Below, in pieces: positions 1 through 8,005 of a stretch of DNA of 37,436 nucleotides. Both the position numbers and the translations under genes were made by a program. The notes below the pieces were generated by a model. That model had not been told where the DNA came from, made no database searches, and worked only from the letters and a program-made list of their open reading frames with translations. Source of the stretch: Bacillota bacterium (GTDB lineage Bacteria; Bacillota; Clostridia; Lachnospirales; Lachnospiraceae). Location of the stretch: positions 1 through 37,436 of the forward strand of contig JAEZKU010000060.1 in NCBI GenBank assembly GCA_023436065.1, given 5' to 3'. Position 1 is the stretch's first letter. The number at the start of each line of letters is the position of its first letter.

Positions 1-175
1 CATTAACAACTATTACATAATCACCTGTGTCAATATGAGGTGTAAAAGTAGGCTTATTCTTGCCTCTTAAAATTGCTGCGATCTCTGAAGAGAGACGGCC
101 TAATGTATGTCCTGTAGCATCAACTACGTACCATTTTCTTTCAATTGTTGCCGGACTAGCCATAAAGCTTTTCAT
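1..175 (-). CDS. rplM: 50S ribosomal protein L13, N-terminal part (cut by window edge)
   Basis: The first 58 residues of ribosomal protein L13 are read on the minus strand and the gene continues off the left edge. Recognisable L13 segments are RKWYVVDATGHTLGRLSSEI, followed by the RGKNKPTFTPHIDTGDYV region that lies near the rRNA-binding surface of this family. The ATG at 175 is chosen because a strong ribosome binding site, TAAGGAGGT, lies just upstream (about 182-190); an internal ATG at 163 has none. In Clostridia rplM is normally followed by rpsI and preceded by truA. Here truA lies 22 kb away because a polysaccharide cluster has been inserted between them. Identification is certain; the C-terminal part is not visible. 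Confidence 0.97.
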   Translation of the reverse strand, partial: MKSFMASPATIERKWYVVDATGHTLGRLSSEIAAILRGKNKPTFTPHIDTGDYVIVVN

Positions 176-333
176 CGGTTTACCTCCTTATGAAAATGTA
201 TCACGAATATTATTCAATCTCAGTGACTTGAAAATGCTTTAAGAGAGCATATTCTACGTCAACTTCTATTAATCACGATCTCAAATACTTTTACCGGGGC
301 TTTGGCTAGAGTATTCTCACGTCACGATTCATT

Positions 334-362
334 ATTATATTACATGTTGCCGGGTGTGTCAA
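334..362 (-). promoter_or_regulatory. Consensus sigma-A promoter of rplM
   Basis: On the minus strand TTGACA (362-357), a 17-base spacer and TATAAT (339-334) make a perfect vegetative promoter. Transcription would start near 327 and give a leader of about 150 bases before rplM. The leader has only weak hairpins that I can see (for example AATATGC pairing with GCATTTT around 233-255). An L13-type autoregulatory leader is known in other Firmicutes, but I cannot confirm one here. The promoter begins only 32 bases after the cpsD stop codon, and no terminator is visible in between. Confidence 0.85.
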
Positions 363-394
363 GCATTTTCCAAGAAAAACAAGGCACTACAGGA

Positions 395-1111
395 TTATTC
401 CTCGCCGTACCGTCCATAATATTTTCCATAATATTTGCCTGAATACTTTCCGTAATAGTATTTGCCATAGTAGCCGTTCTTATCGAGAGGTACCTTGTTC
501 AGAATGGTTCCAAGAATTCTGCAATTGGATTTTTCCAATTGTTCCTTCACATCCTTGACAAAACGATAAGAAATCATATTGGCTTCCACAACCATGATTG
601 CACCATCGGAAGCCTTGGCTACAATTGCTCCATCTATGACAGAACCCAGAGGAGGCGTATCGATAATGATATAATCATATTCTTCGCGGAGCTTACTCAA
701 CAAATCCGTAAATCTCGCATGATTCAGTAACTCTGCCGGGTTCGGACAATAATTACCAGAAAAGATTATATCCATGTTCGGTACATCAGTCTGATACAGA
801 ACCTCATTCAAGGGCTTCTGACCTGCCAGATAATGGGACAAGCCTCCCTGTATCTCGCCTACCTGATATCTTCCTACCAGTACGGATTTTCGCATATCAG
901 CATCAACAAGTATTACCTTCTTACCTACTTCAGCGAAGGAAACTGCAAGATTAAAGGATACACTTGATTTTCCCTCATTCGGTGTACAACTGGTCAGCAT
1001 GAACACTTTAATATCATCACCGCAGAATTGAATATTGGTTCTAAGTGTCTTATAAGATTCGTTCGCTCTATAGTCCAGCTCGGCTCTTTTCGTAAAATTG
1101 ATATTTTTCAC
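395..1111 (-). CDS. cpsD: CpsD/YwqD-type tyrosine kinase (BY-kinase) for polysaccharide export
   Basis: This 238-residue protein is a bacterial tyrosine kinase ATPase that works with the adjacent CpsC-type membrane protein to control polymer length and export. It has a Walker A motif TPNEGKSS (residues 43-50), Walker A' VILVDADMR (66-74) and Walker B YIIIDTPP (147-154). The C-terminal tail after residue 212 has 11 tyrosines in its last 27 residues, in a GKYYG-like periodic pattern; this is the autophosphorylated cluster typical of the family, here very dense. The start is a GTG with AAGGA upstream; no better ATG exists. In Firmicutes the kinase and its membrane activator are separate proteins, as here (CpsC lies 6 bases upstream). 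It is the last gene of the left cluster. Confidence 0.94.
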   Translation of the reverse strand: MKNINFTKRAELDYRANESYKTLRTNIQFCGDDIKVFMLTSCTPNEGKSSVSFNLAVSFAEVGKKVILVDADMRKSVLVGRYQVGEIQGGLSHYLAGQKPLNEVLYQTDVPNMDIIFSGNYCPNPAELLNHARFTDLLSKLREEYDYIIIDTPPLGSVIDGAIVAKASDGAIMVVEANMISYRFVKDVKEQLEKSNCRILGTILNKVPLDKNGYYGKYYYGKYSGKYYGKYYGRYGEE

Positions 1112-1117
1112 GATTCC

Positions 1118-1876
1118 TTACCTCTTACCTTTCCTAGCAAATACTTTCTTCTGCCGCTTTTTCTTCTTCTTTTCAAGTTCGCTTTGTTTTGCAGCATTTG
1201 CTTCGATTGGAATTAATCCCAGATTGGTTAATCCCAGATACTTCTCTATATCATCTGCATCCTTTATCGTATCATCAAGCAAATACAGCACGATCAATAT
1301 ACCTGCGGATAGGATAACACCTAATATTCCGCCAATTATTATATTACGTGTTGTATTCGGGCTTGAGGGATTAGGCTGCAAGTAACCTTCTTCTACTATG
1401 GTTGGTTCCTCTACAGCCATGATTTTCGCTATCTGGCTGCTGGATACGGCAGCAAATTCGTCCACAATCTCCTTAGCAAGATAAGCGTCGGGATATTCCA
1501 CCCGTATCTCCAAAATACGTGTGTTAGTAGGATTTGAAATGCTGATACAATTCAGCATTTCCTCATATTTCATATCTAAATCCAGATTCTCAATTACCTT
1601 ATTCACAACCGGACGGCTCTTTACCAGGACCATATAATCCTGCGTTAACTGGGTGCCAAGCTGGAGGTCAGTCAGACTTGTAATTGCAGTCGTCTTACTA
1701 AGTATGTACAACTGAGTTCTTGTAGTATACATCGGGGTCAGCAGGAAGCTGCTGATCAGTCCTGCCAAGGAAGCACATATAATACCTGAGAAAATTATAA
1801 TCCATAATTGTTGTTTCATTAAATAAAAGATTTCAATTAAGTCAATCTCAATCTCTTCGTTTGTATGCTTGTTCAT
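1118..1876 (-). CDS. cpsC: CpsC/YwqC-type polysaccharide copolymerase (Wzz domain), kinase activator
   Basis: A 252-residue membrane protein of the Wzz/YveK family, which sets chain length and activates the separate tyrosine kinase. It has two transmembrane segments (about residues 24-47 and 176-200) around an extracytoplasmic domain, and a proline-rich motif LQPNPSSPNT just before the second segment, typical of the family. The cytoplasmic C-terminus, past EKYLGLTNLGLIPIE, ends in a strongly basic Lys/Arg tail that probably contacts the kinase or the membrane. A clear AAAGGAGC binding site precedes the ATG. It lies between the CpsB phosphatase (11 bases upstream) and the CpsD kinase (6 bases downstream), the usual phosphoregulatory trio. 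Confidence 0.93.
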   Translation of the reverse strand: MNKHTNEEIEIDLIEIFYLMKQQLWIIIFSGIICASLAGLISSFLLTPMYTTRTQLYILSKTTAITSLTDLQLGTQLTQDYMVLVKSRPVVNKVIENLDLDMKYEEMLNCISISNPTNTRILEIRVEYPDAYLAKEIVDEFAAVSSSQIAKIMAVEEPTIVEEGYLQPNPSSPNTTRNIIIGGILGVILSAGILIVLYLLDDTIKDADDIEKYLGLTNLGLIPIEANAAKQSELEKKKKKRQKKVFARKGKR

Positions 1877-1887
1877 TTTAAGCTCCT

Positions 1888-2619
1888 TTATAAATAAGAG
1901 TTCTCTAAAATCTTGGAGGGATTATCCCTTAGTAATAAATCTATCCGGGTTATTTCCTTTTTCTTATGGAATATCTCTGCCACAGCCTTCATCTTGGGAA
2001 CCCTTACCTTATTATCATGACAGTCACTGCCGATAAAGTGAATCAGCCTCCGATAAACCAGTTGTCTGTTATAAGCTGCATCTGTAAACAGATTGCCTAG
2101 CAGGGAATTGCTGTTCATCTGAAGACAACATCCCAGCTCTATAAGCTCCTCCAGCAGGTCTATTTTCCTGCGAAGGCATTTATATCTTTCGATATGGGCC
2201 AGGATCGGTATATACCCTGCATTCACGAGATTGCCCATACCCTTGTAAATATTCTTATATTCCTCGTTAAATCCAAACTCCACCAGTACATATCTGCTAC
2301 CAGCCAGAGTAAGTGCCTCTCCCCTCTTCAAGGCGTCAACAATAGACTCACTGTAAAATAGCTCATTACCGAGCAGGAGTCTGAAATCTTTATTCATTTT
2401 CTGTGCCTCATCCTGAACCTGGTCCCGGATTCGCATCAATTCCGCCACCGGAGTGTTCTTTCTTCCGGCTATGTAATGAGGTGTTGCTATCATTGTACAG
2501 ATATTCTCCTCCATAGCCTGCTTAAGCATCTGCAAGGTTGTCTCCATATCCGGTGAGCCGTCATCAACATCTGGCAGGATATGGGAGTGAATATCGAAGT
2601 ATTCCCCTCTTTGTCCCAT
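1888..2619 (-). CDS. cpsB: CpsB/YwqE-type PHP-domain tyrosine-protein phosphatase
   Basis: A PHP-superfamily metal-dependent phosphatase (243 residues from the chosen start) that dephosphorylates the CpsD tyrosine tail. Metal-binding motifs are DIHSHILPDVDDG near the N-terminus, IATPHYI, the acidic LLGNEL, ILAHIERYK, and the C-terminal SDCHD. The ATG at 2619 is preferred to an in-frame GTG at 2640 because AGGAAG lies upstream of the ATG and nothing lies upstream of the GTG; the PHP motif then starts about residue 9, as in the family. It completes the B-C-D trio; phosphatase and kinase activities together set polymer length and output. Confidence 0.94.
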   Translation of the reverse strand: MGQRGEYFDIHSHILPDVDDGSPDMETTLQMLKQAMEENICTMIATPHYIAGRKNTPVAELMRIRDQVQDEAQKMNKDFRLLLGNELFYSESIVDALKRGEALTLAGSRYVLVEFGFNEEYKNIYKGMGNLVNAGYIPILAHIERYKCLRRKIDLLEELIELGCCLQMNSNSLLGNLFTDAAYNRQLVYRRLIHFIGSDCHDNKVRVPKMKAVAEIFHKKKEITRIDLLLRDNPSKILENSYL

Positions 2620-2661
2620 AATTCCACTACTTCCTAACACAAATAATCGGTAAAAATATGA

Positions 2662-3498
2662 TTATATTCGGTTTTTCATAACTCCTATTAAGGTAATCAA
2701 TACAAGTGATAACGCAGCACCTATGCAGCCCAAATACAGCAGCACCTGAAAATTCCATTGTAATGACAAAGCAATAAACTTTCTATAATATTCCGGTGTA
2801 ACTTCGGATTGCATATACCTGCCTGTGTTCAGCAGTACTACCGCCGTTACAATTGCAAGAATAGAGGATGCATTCAGAGCATAATCAATCTGTCGAATTC
2901 CTCTATGTCTATATGGATGCATATTAATCAGAAAATAACAGATGACCCCGATCAGTAACAGAATCAATGGCAATACCCATCTTAGTGTAGACAGGAATTT
3001 CAACCGATATTCCGTCAGGTAGTGAACATAATCCACTCTGATCCCCTGCAAATACATCTGCTCTACATTCTGAACGAGTCCTTCCACACCGGCAACCAAC
3101 TCTTGCTCTTGAAGAATATCTGCACCGGCCAGATAACTATTAATATTCTCAATCAACTTCTCACGTAGCTTCGTCGTAGAGATATTAACTGTTCTGCCCT
3201 TCAGGGCGGTCTCAATATATTGTTTTCCACTGATATAGACGCGCTCCAGTGTAATTACATCTTTCATTACAGAAACAGGAAGACCGGCTTCGGTTACAAG
3301 ATCCTCCGCATCTGAATTTATTTCCTTACAGACTTCATTGTAATAATTACTTTCATTTACCTTCCTCAGAATGCTCTTGTCATGAAAAATGCCAAAATAA
3401 AGATCCAGACATATGAACAGCACAATCAGCAGCATGGTCAGAAGAAAGGTAAAAAGCAAGCTAATTACTTTCATTTTCAGCTTCTTCCTATGTTCCAT
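2662..3498 (-). CDS. Unknown membrane protein with four predicted helices
   Basis: I do not recognise a named family. The 278-residue product has one hydrophobic segment near the N-terminus (about residues 10-34), a large polar loop probably outside the cell (35-170), and three more hydrophobic segments (about 172-193, 208-228, 248-274). The loop is rich in charged residues and has no cysteines that could pair obviously. The AGGAGGAG ribosome binding site fixes the start. It sits 13 bases after the sortase gene and 22 bases before the CpsB phosphatase, so it is probably cotranscribed with surface-anchoring and polymer-control genes. A role in sortase function or polymer attachment is possible but is inferred from position only. 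Confidence 0.75.
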   Translation of the reverse strand: MEHRKKLKMKVISLLFTFLLTMLLIVLFICLDLYFGIFHDKSILRKVNESNYYNEVCKEINSDAEDLVTEAGLPVSVMKDVITLERVYISGKQYIETALKGRTVNISTTKLREKLIENINSYLAGADILQEQELVAGVEGLVQNVEQMYLQGIRVDYVHYLTEYRLKFLSTLRWVLPLILLLIGVICYFLINMHPYRHRGIRQIDYALNASSILAIVTAVVLLNTGRYMQSEVTPEYYRKFIALSLQWNFQVLLYLGCIGAALSLVLITLIGVMKNRI

Positions 3499-3511
3499 AG
3501 CGCTCCTCCTA

Positions 3512-4171
3512 TTATTGTGTTGTGCTCTCTATGTCCGGAATTCTGTCACAGTACACAAAATATCTTCCGGAACGATCTCCAAAGACCTGTCCAAAGGGAT
3601 AACAGGTATACAGTATCAGCTGCTCCTTCTGCTGAGTCAGATTATATAGTGTGGAATCCACCTTCTCAACCGCCTTAGTCTCAGTAACCTTATATTTAAA
3701 GCTACCATAGCCGGTTGTGATCACAATAATATCATCGACTAAAATATCTTCCAGAGGCGCAAAGAAGCTGCCATCATGACCGCCGATCAGAATCGGTTTT
3801 CCTTGTCCCGGTAAACCGCTTCCGGTATACTGGCCTGCGCCCTTCTCGAAGTACTCATCTGAGTCTCCGTAGTAAATCGGTGCTGCCAATGCTATTCTTT
3901 CACAGGAAATATTCCCGTAACTTTCTCCTTGCCGGGGTACTTTAACTTCGCTCTGATTAACAGTCCCCTTGGGAACAAGCTTAAGCTTGGTAGTCTTGGG
4001 TATAAAATCTCCCTGGTGTCCTGGTTCTCCATTTGTGACAATCATATTCCATTTGGATAATACCATGGGTATGATCGGAGCTCCGGCTGCATAAGTTACA
4101 ACCAGTCCCAGAACCGTAAACAGCAATGTCATCCGTAGATCAATCCATATTCTGCGTATTGTCTTATTCAT
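3512..4171 (-). CDS. Sortase (transpeptidase), probably class D-like
   Basis: A 219-residue membrane-anchored transpeptidase that would join surface proteins to the cell wall or to each other. One N-terminal transmembrane helix (about residues 14-36) is followed by the sortase beta-barrel. The catalytic set is visible: His in GGHDGSFFAPL (about residue 132), Cys in LILYTCYPFG (about 190) and Arg in DRSGRYFVYC (about 203). The LYTCYPFG form suggests class D more than A or B, but I cannot run a classification. The ATG at 4171 overlaps the stop of the upstream gene by 8 bases, so translation is probably coupled; a TTG 36 bases upstream has no binding site. Its likely partner is the small surface protein just upstream. 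Confidence 0.9.
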   Translation of the reverse strand: MNKTIRRIWIDLRMTLLFTVLGLVVTYAAGAPIIPMVLSKWNMIVTNGEPGHQGDFIPKTTKLKLVPKGTVNQSEVKVPRQGESYGNISCERIALAAPIYYGDSDEYFEKGAGQYTGSGLPGQGKPILIGGHDGSFFAPLEDILVDDIIVITTGYGSFKYKVTETKAVEKVDSTLYNLTQQKEQLILYTCYPFGQVFGDRSGRYFVYCDRIPDIESTTQ

Positions 4172-4766
4172 CGGTATGAGCGAAGAAATCTGACCTAATC
4201 GTTTCAAATATGCATATCAGCATAAGTATGGCTGCTCCCACAGCAATAATCAATGTTGTATTCAGATTGAAGCCTGTGTTCTTGATAACAGTATCCTCTG
4301 TGGAACCTGAATCGGTAGCTTCTATCTCCTGATCGGAGGAAGTACCAGACTCTGTCCCGGAAATAATACTTCCATCTGAATTGTCCTTGGACACAATCTG
4401 TCCGGTTTCTATATCCTTGGTCGTCACGATGTCAGTCTGTTCCTCAGTGAATTCTGTGTCTTCCTGCTCATCCTCGATCGGATAGAGATAACCCTGTTCT
4501 ATGCCCTCCTCCACACTGGCATACATTGTAGAGATTGCTTCTGCTTTTTGATCCGATGTCAGATCAACTCCATCTGAGCTTAGGTAACTGATTAGCTGAT
4601 TAATATAAGCACTGTCCACTCTATACTGCTTCCCATCAACCTCAAATCGACCCTTCGCAGCGTTAATTACCGCCTGTTCATATGCATTCAATGGCCCGGC
4701 ATAGGCTACGGTCCCTCCGGAGAGCATTAGTATAAAAAATCCAATCCCTAATATAGCTTTCTTCAT
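4164..4766 (-). CDS. Small secreted acidic protein with C-terminal anchor, likely sortase substrate
   Basis: A 200-residue product with a signal peptide (about residues 1-24, ending GGTVAYA), a folded N-terminal region of about 75 residues, then a highly acidic Ser/Thr/Glu/Asp-rich stretch (about 96-158), and a C-terminal hydrophobic helix (about 170-187) with a short tail. Just before the helix is VIKNTGFN (160-167), which resembles a degenerate LPxTG-type sorting motif. The layout of signal peptide, acidic spacer, TG-containing motif and helix fits a wall-anchored protein. The ATG at 4766 is preferred because GAGGTG lies upstream. It overlaps the sortase gene by 8 bases, which supports the pairing. 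The precise function is unknown. Confidence 0.75.
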   Translation of the reverse strand: MKKAILGIGFFILMLSGGTVAYAGPLNAYEQAVINAAKGRFEVDGKQYRVDSAYINQLISYLSSDGVDLTSDQKAEAISTMYASVEEGIEQGYLYPIEDEQEDTEFTEEQTDIVTTKDIETGQIVSKDNSDGSIISGTESGTSSDQEIEATDSGSTEDTVIKNTGFNLNTTLIIAVGAAILMLICIFETIRSDFFAHTDE

Positions 4767-4793
4767 AGGACACCTCAGATTCCGTAACACATG

Positions 4794-4831
4794 TCAAAGG
4801 ATTTCTCGTAGGTAAACGAAAAATCCTTTGA
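4794..4831 (-). other. Intergenic hairpin between Big2 gene and surface-protein gene
   Basis: Arms 4794-4808 and 4817-4831 (TCAAAGGATTT and its complement at the outer ends) form a 15-bp stem with one mismatch and an 8-base loop. It lies 28 bases after the Big2 stop codon and 28 bases before the next start. There is no run of T on either strand, so it is not a typical intrinsic terminator. It may stabilise the upstream message or lower expression of the downstream genes. Confidence 0.6.
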
Positions 4832-4858
4832 CTTATGATTGGTTAGATTACTTTAATC

Positions 4859-6580
4859 TTAATAAGTAATGTAGAATTTCAGATTTTCAGGAGCATTAGT
4901 TATTGTCAGGCTTCTGTTATTGTCACTCTTGGTAATTGTGTAATTACCTACTGTAACTGTACCACCATTTACAGAAACATTGTAAGTCTTGTTTAACCCG
5001 CTAATATTCAAGGTAACGCTCTTGTTCATACTACCGGCTGTTCCTGTTACAGTAACAGTATATCCTTCAAAATCATTGTTTGTTGAATTGGTAATAGATT
5101 TCCAGGTATTGATAGCTGCTGTATCATTTGCCAGGTAAGCCCTTAATTTATCGAGCATAGCGCCAGTGATATTCCAGGATAAAGCACCATATTCAACTCT
5201 TATTCCCTTAACTGCTGCTATATCACCACCTAAGGTGTAGGTATTTCCATTCTTCACTGCATAACCATTGTTAGGTGTTGCAGGGGTTGAAGGACCTGAA
5301 GGGCTTGAAGGAGCGGGACCACCTTGAGTCGGGCCTGCCGCAGGATTTCTAACTATCACTTCACCAGGTTTGCTTCCATCAATAGGACCTACTGTAATTG
5401 TAGCTGATACTGTTCCGGTAATCGTAGGTACAAGGTCCTGAGATGCGGCTCTAACCGTGGTACCCTCTGCACCCGCATTAAGAGTTAAAGCTATAACCTG
5501 GTTACAGATCATATTTACCGGCTGACTTGAGGTCATATTAATACCTGATGCATTAACTAAAACACTCGGAGGTGCAACAGGAGTTCCATCAAGCGTAAAT
5601 GTACCACCTGCATTTAAATTGATATTATTAAGAGATCCATTATTTGTAACTTGAATAATTCCGGGATGTACGATATAGAGATCTGCAACTCTTGCTGAAG
5701 GCGCTAACACGATATGTCCACTAGGTGCACCAATGTTAATAGTCTGTACATGACCAGTTACGCGCATAGTATTGGGTTTGATATTTAATACATCGATCGT
5801 ATTTAAATCACCATTTACAACTACATCAGCTTTCGGGGCATCAACAACCAGCTTCTGGTTTGTGTAATCTCCAGCAGCAACTACAAATTCCTTTTCTGCA
5901 TCGGTCTTCAGTGTTACTACAGCTGCACCTGAGCCAATCAGCTTATCTAAGCCTGCTTGATCAGTTACTAAGCCTTCAGCATCTACTACTTCGATGGTAA
6001 CGGAAGCCTTCTTCCCACTCAGAGCCTTAGCTGTAATGGTTACTGTTCCCTTTTTCTTAGCAGTAAACTTACCATTCTTGTCAGGGGCAGCAATTGTCTT
6101 ATCACTGCTTGTCCAGCTAACAACATCATTGGATGCTGCGGGAATGATACTCGTATTCAGATCGTATTTCTGACCCAGATTGAGCACTGTAGCAGGATTA
6201 GCTATCTTCAAGCTCTTTGCAGGTTTGATAACTGTTACCTTACAGGTAAGCTTATAGGTCTTCTTCTTAGAATCAGTTACAGTACAGGTAATTGTAGATT
6301 TTCCTTTACCCTTTGCTACTACAACACCGTTCTTATCAACGGTAGCAACCTTCTTGTTGCTTGTCTTCCATACATAGGTAGCGCCGGCCGGAGCATTCTT
6401 CACATCAAGATCGTAATTCTTACCTTCGATAATGTTGCTTGAAGTCTTAGTCAGAGCAGGCTTAGCGGCTGCTAGAGCAGTTGCCTTAGGTGTAACAACA
6501 GCAAATGCCATCATTACCATTGCTAAAACTAATACTCTTGCAAGCACAGCTCTCATAGTGTGTGCATAGTTTCTTTTCAT
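4859..6580 (-). CDS. Secreted surface protein with two Big2 (Ig-like) domains
   Basis: A 573-residue exported protein. The signal peptide (about residues 1-37) is basic then hydrophobic and ends in an alanine-rich cleavage region. Two bacterial Ig-like group 2 domains follow (about 40-116 and 119-197), with typical signatures such as WKTSNKKVATVDKNGVV and WTSSDKTIAAPD. Residues 200-410 are beta-rich with repeated Asn/Val/Gly strands that could form a small beta-helix. A Pro/Gly/Ser linker (about 412-438) leads to a C-terminal beta domain. There is no LPxTG motif or C-terminal helix, so wall attachment would have to be non-covalent, perhaps through the polysaccharide made by the cluster. AGGGAGG fixes the start, and a promoter lies at 6748-6720. 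Confidence 0.88.
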   Translation of the reverse strand: MKRNYAHTMRAVLARVLVLAMVMMAFAVVTPKATALAAAKPALTKTSSNIIEGKNYDLDVKNAPAGATYVWKTSNKKVATVDKNGVVVAKGKGKSTITCTVTDSKKKTYKLTCKVTVIKPAKSLKIANPATVLNLGQKYDLNTSIIPAASNDVVSWTSSDKTIAAPDKNGKFTAKKKGTVTITAKALSGKKASVTIEVVDAEGLVTDQAGLDKLIGSGAAVVTLKTDAEKEFVVAAGDYTNQKLVVDAPKADVVVNGDLNTIDVLNIKPNTMRVTGHVQTINIGAPSGHIVLAPSARVADLYIVHPGIIQVTNNGSLNNINLNAGGTFTLDGTPVAPPSVLVNASGINMTSSQPVNMICNQVIALTLNAGAEGTTVRAASQDLVPTITGTVSATITVGPIDGSKPGEVIVRNPAAGPTQGGPAPSSPSGPSTPATPNNGYAVKNGNTYTLGGDIAAVKGIRVEYGALSWNITGAMLDKLRAYLANDTAAINTWKSITNSTNNDFEGYTVTVTGTAGSMNKSVTLNISGLNKTYNVSVNGGTVTVGNYTITKSDNNRSLTITNAPENLKFYITY

Positions 6581-6906
6581 GGTTTTTCCTCCCTTGTGAA
6601 AAATTAATTTTGTTGTCCCTATTAATACTTATATCCAACGGTAAATTACCGTGAATAAACAAATAATAATGTGTCGAAATATAGCGCTTCCCCTGATGTT
6701 AAAAAATGTCATATTGACAATAATAAATGTAATATATGGAAAAGTCAAGTCACCTTTGTAACTAAAAGTACGATTTTTGTAAAATACTTCTATCCAGGAC
6801 TTATGACCTAGAAGAATAATCATCTCGTCGACCTTCACTCGTTTGAATGTGATGAGATGTTCGACCCGAGCCATCCAGATATCTCCCCTGGGAAGGTATG
6901 ATTTCT
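6581..6906 (-). other. Gap holding two hairpins, a promoter and a palindrome
   Basis: This 326-base stretch has no convincing gene. Read on the minus strand it holds, in order: a structured region with stem 6854-6859/6821-6826 and inner pairing around TCACTC (6834-6840) with GTGA; a second stem 6809-6814/6787-6792 (CTTCTA with TAGAAG) followed by ATTTTAC, a possible weak terminator for the epimerase gene; the promoter at 6748-6720; and a perfect palindrome ACGGTAAATTACCGT at 6638-6652 in the Big2 gene leader, which may be a regulatory site. A 101-codon open frame runs through here but overlaps the epimerase end and has no binding site. Confidence 0.5.
6720..6748 (-). promoter_or_regulatory. 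Sigma-A promoter of the Big2 surface-protein gene
   Basis: TTGACT (6748-6743), a 17-base spacer and TATTAT (6725-6720) on the minus strand. The start of transcription would be near 6713, giving a leader of about 130 bases before the ATG at 6580. The spacer contains the 9-mer ATATTACAT (6735-6727), which recurs at other promoters in the window. Confidence 0.7.
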
Positions 6907-7992
6907 TTATATATGATAGAAATTCTTGTACCACTCAGCAAACCTGCGTAAACCTTCTCTTAAAGAGGTGCTTGGCTTAAATCCAAAATCACGTTCAAGA
7001 GCAGAAGTGTCAGCATAGGTGATAGGTACATCACCTGGCTGCATGGCTACCAACTCTTTATGAGCTTCAAAGTCATAATCGACAGGAAGGACTTTTGCGC
7101 GAATTAACTCTTCCTGAAGGATAGTAACGAAATCAAGCAGGTTTTCAGGATTACTGTTGCCGATATTATATACGGCATAGGGAGGGATCGGAAGTCCGTC
7201 TTCACCGTTTTTCTTTTCGGGGGCTCCCTGCATGACACGTTTTACACCTTCTACGATATCGTCGACATAGGTGAAGTCTCGTTTGCATTTACCATAGTTG
7301 AAGATCTTGATGGTTTGGCCATTGATGAGCTGATTGGTAAATCCGAAGTAAGCCATATCAGGTCTGCCTGCAGGTCCATAGACCGTGAAGAAACGTAGAC
7401 CGGTAGAGGGTATATTGTAAAGTTTACTATATGAGTGTGCCAATAGCTCGTTGCTCTTCTTGGTTGCAGCATAAAGAGATACTGGATTGTCTACCTTATC
7501 ATCTGTAGAATATGGAACCTTTTTATTGGAACCATACACAGAAGAAGAGGATGCATAAACCAGATGCTCTATACCTTTAGCCCCATCATCATAAGAATGA
7601 CGGCAGGCTTCCAGAATATTATAGAAGCCAATGATGTTGCTCTGAATGTAAGCATCCGGATTAGTGATAGAATAGCGGACACCAGCCTGAGCAGCAAGGT
7701 TTACTACGATATCAGGTTTGAATTCAGTAAAGATGGCATCGATCTGACTCTTATCAGCGATATCACCAAGAATGAATTTGAATGTAGAGTCAGGGTGTTT
7801 TACAGCTTCGTTTTCAATCTCTTTCAGTCTCCAGTCTTTCAGTGAGACATCATAATAAGGATTCTTGTTATCGATGGTTACAATGTGTACTGGATCAACA
7901 GTGCGAAGCAGCTCAAGAATCAGGTTAGCACCGATAAATCCGGCACCACCGGTTACAAATATTTTTTTTCCTGTTAAATTAATCTTATGCAT
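6907..7992 (-). CDS. UDP-glucuronate 4-epimerase (makes UDP-galacturonate)
   Basis: An extended short-chain dehydrogenase/reductase of 361 residues. The NAD-binding motif is TGGAGFIG (about residues 14-21), and the active-site pair is Tyr and Lys in LYAATKKSN. The segment RFFTVYGPAGRPDMAYF is characteristic of UDP-glucuronate 4-epimerases. It would convert UDP-glucuronate, made by the adjacent dehydrogenase, to UDP-galacturonate in the cytoplasm. A GAGG binding site precedes the ATG, 13 bases after the dehydrogenase stop, so the two genes form an operon. The alternative, a dTDP- or UDP-glucose 4-epimerase, is less likely given the neighbour and this segment. Confidence 0.9.
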   Translation of the reverse strand: MHKINLTGKKIFVTGGAGFIGANLILELLRTVDPVHIVTIDNKNPYYDVSLKDWRLKEIENEAVKHPDSTFKFILGDIADKSQIDAIFTEFKPDIVVNLAAQAGVRYSITNPDAYIQSNIIGFYNILEACRHSYDDGAKGIEHLVYASSSSVYGSNKKVPYSTDDKVDNPVSLYAATKKSNELLAHSYSKLYNIPSTGLRFFTVYGPAGRPDMAYFGFTNQLINGQTIKIFNYGKCKRDFTYVDDIVEGVKRVMQGAPEKKNGEDGLPIPPYAVYNIGNSNPENLLDFVTILQEELIRAKVLPVDYDFEAHKELVAMQPGDVPITYADTSALERDFGFKPSTSLREGLRRFAEWYKNFYHI

Positions 7993-8005
7993 ATAGATAC
8001 CTCAC

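Noticed and set aside
6629..6934. 101-codon minus-strand open frame between the epimerase and Big2 genes
   Set aside because: It starts inside the epimerase gene, has no ribosome binding site, runs through two hairpins and the Big2 promoter, and its product resembles nothing I know.
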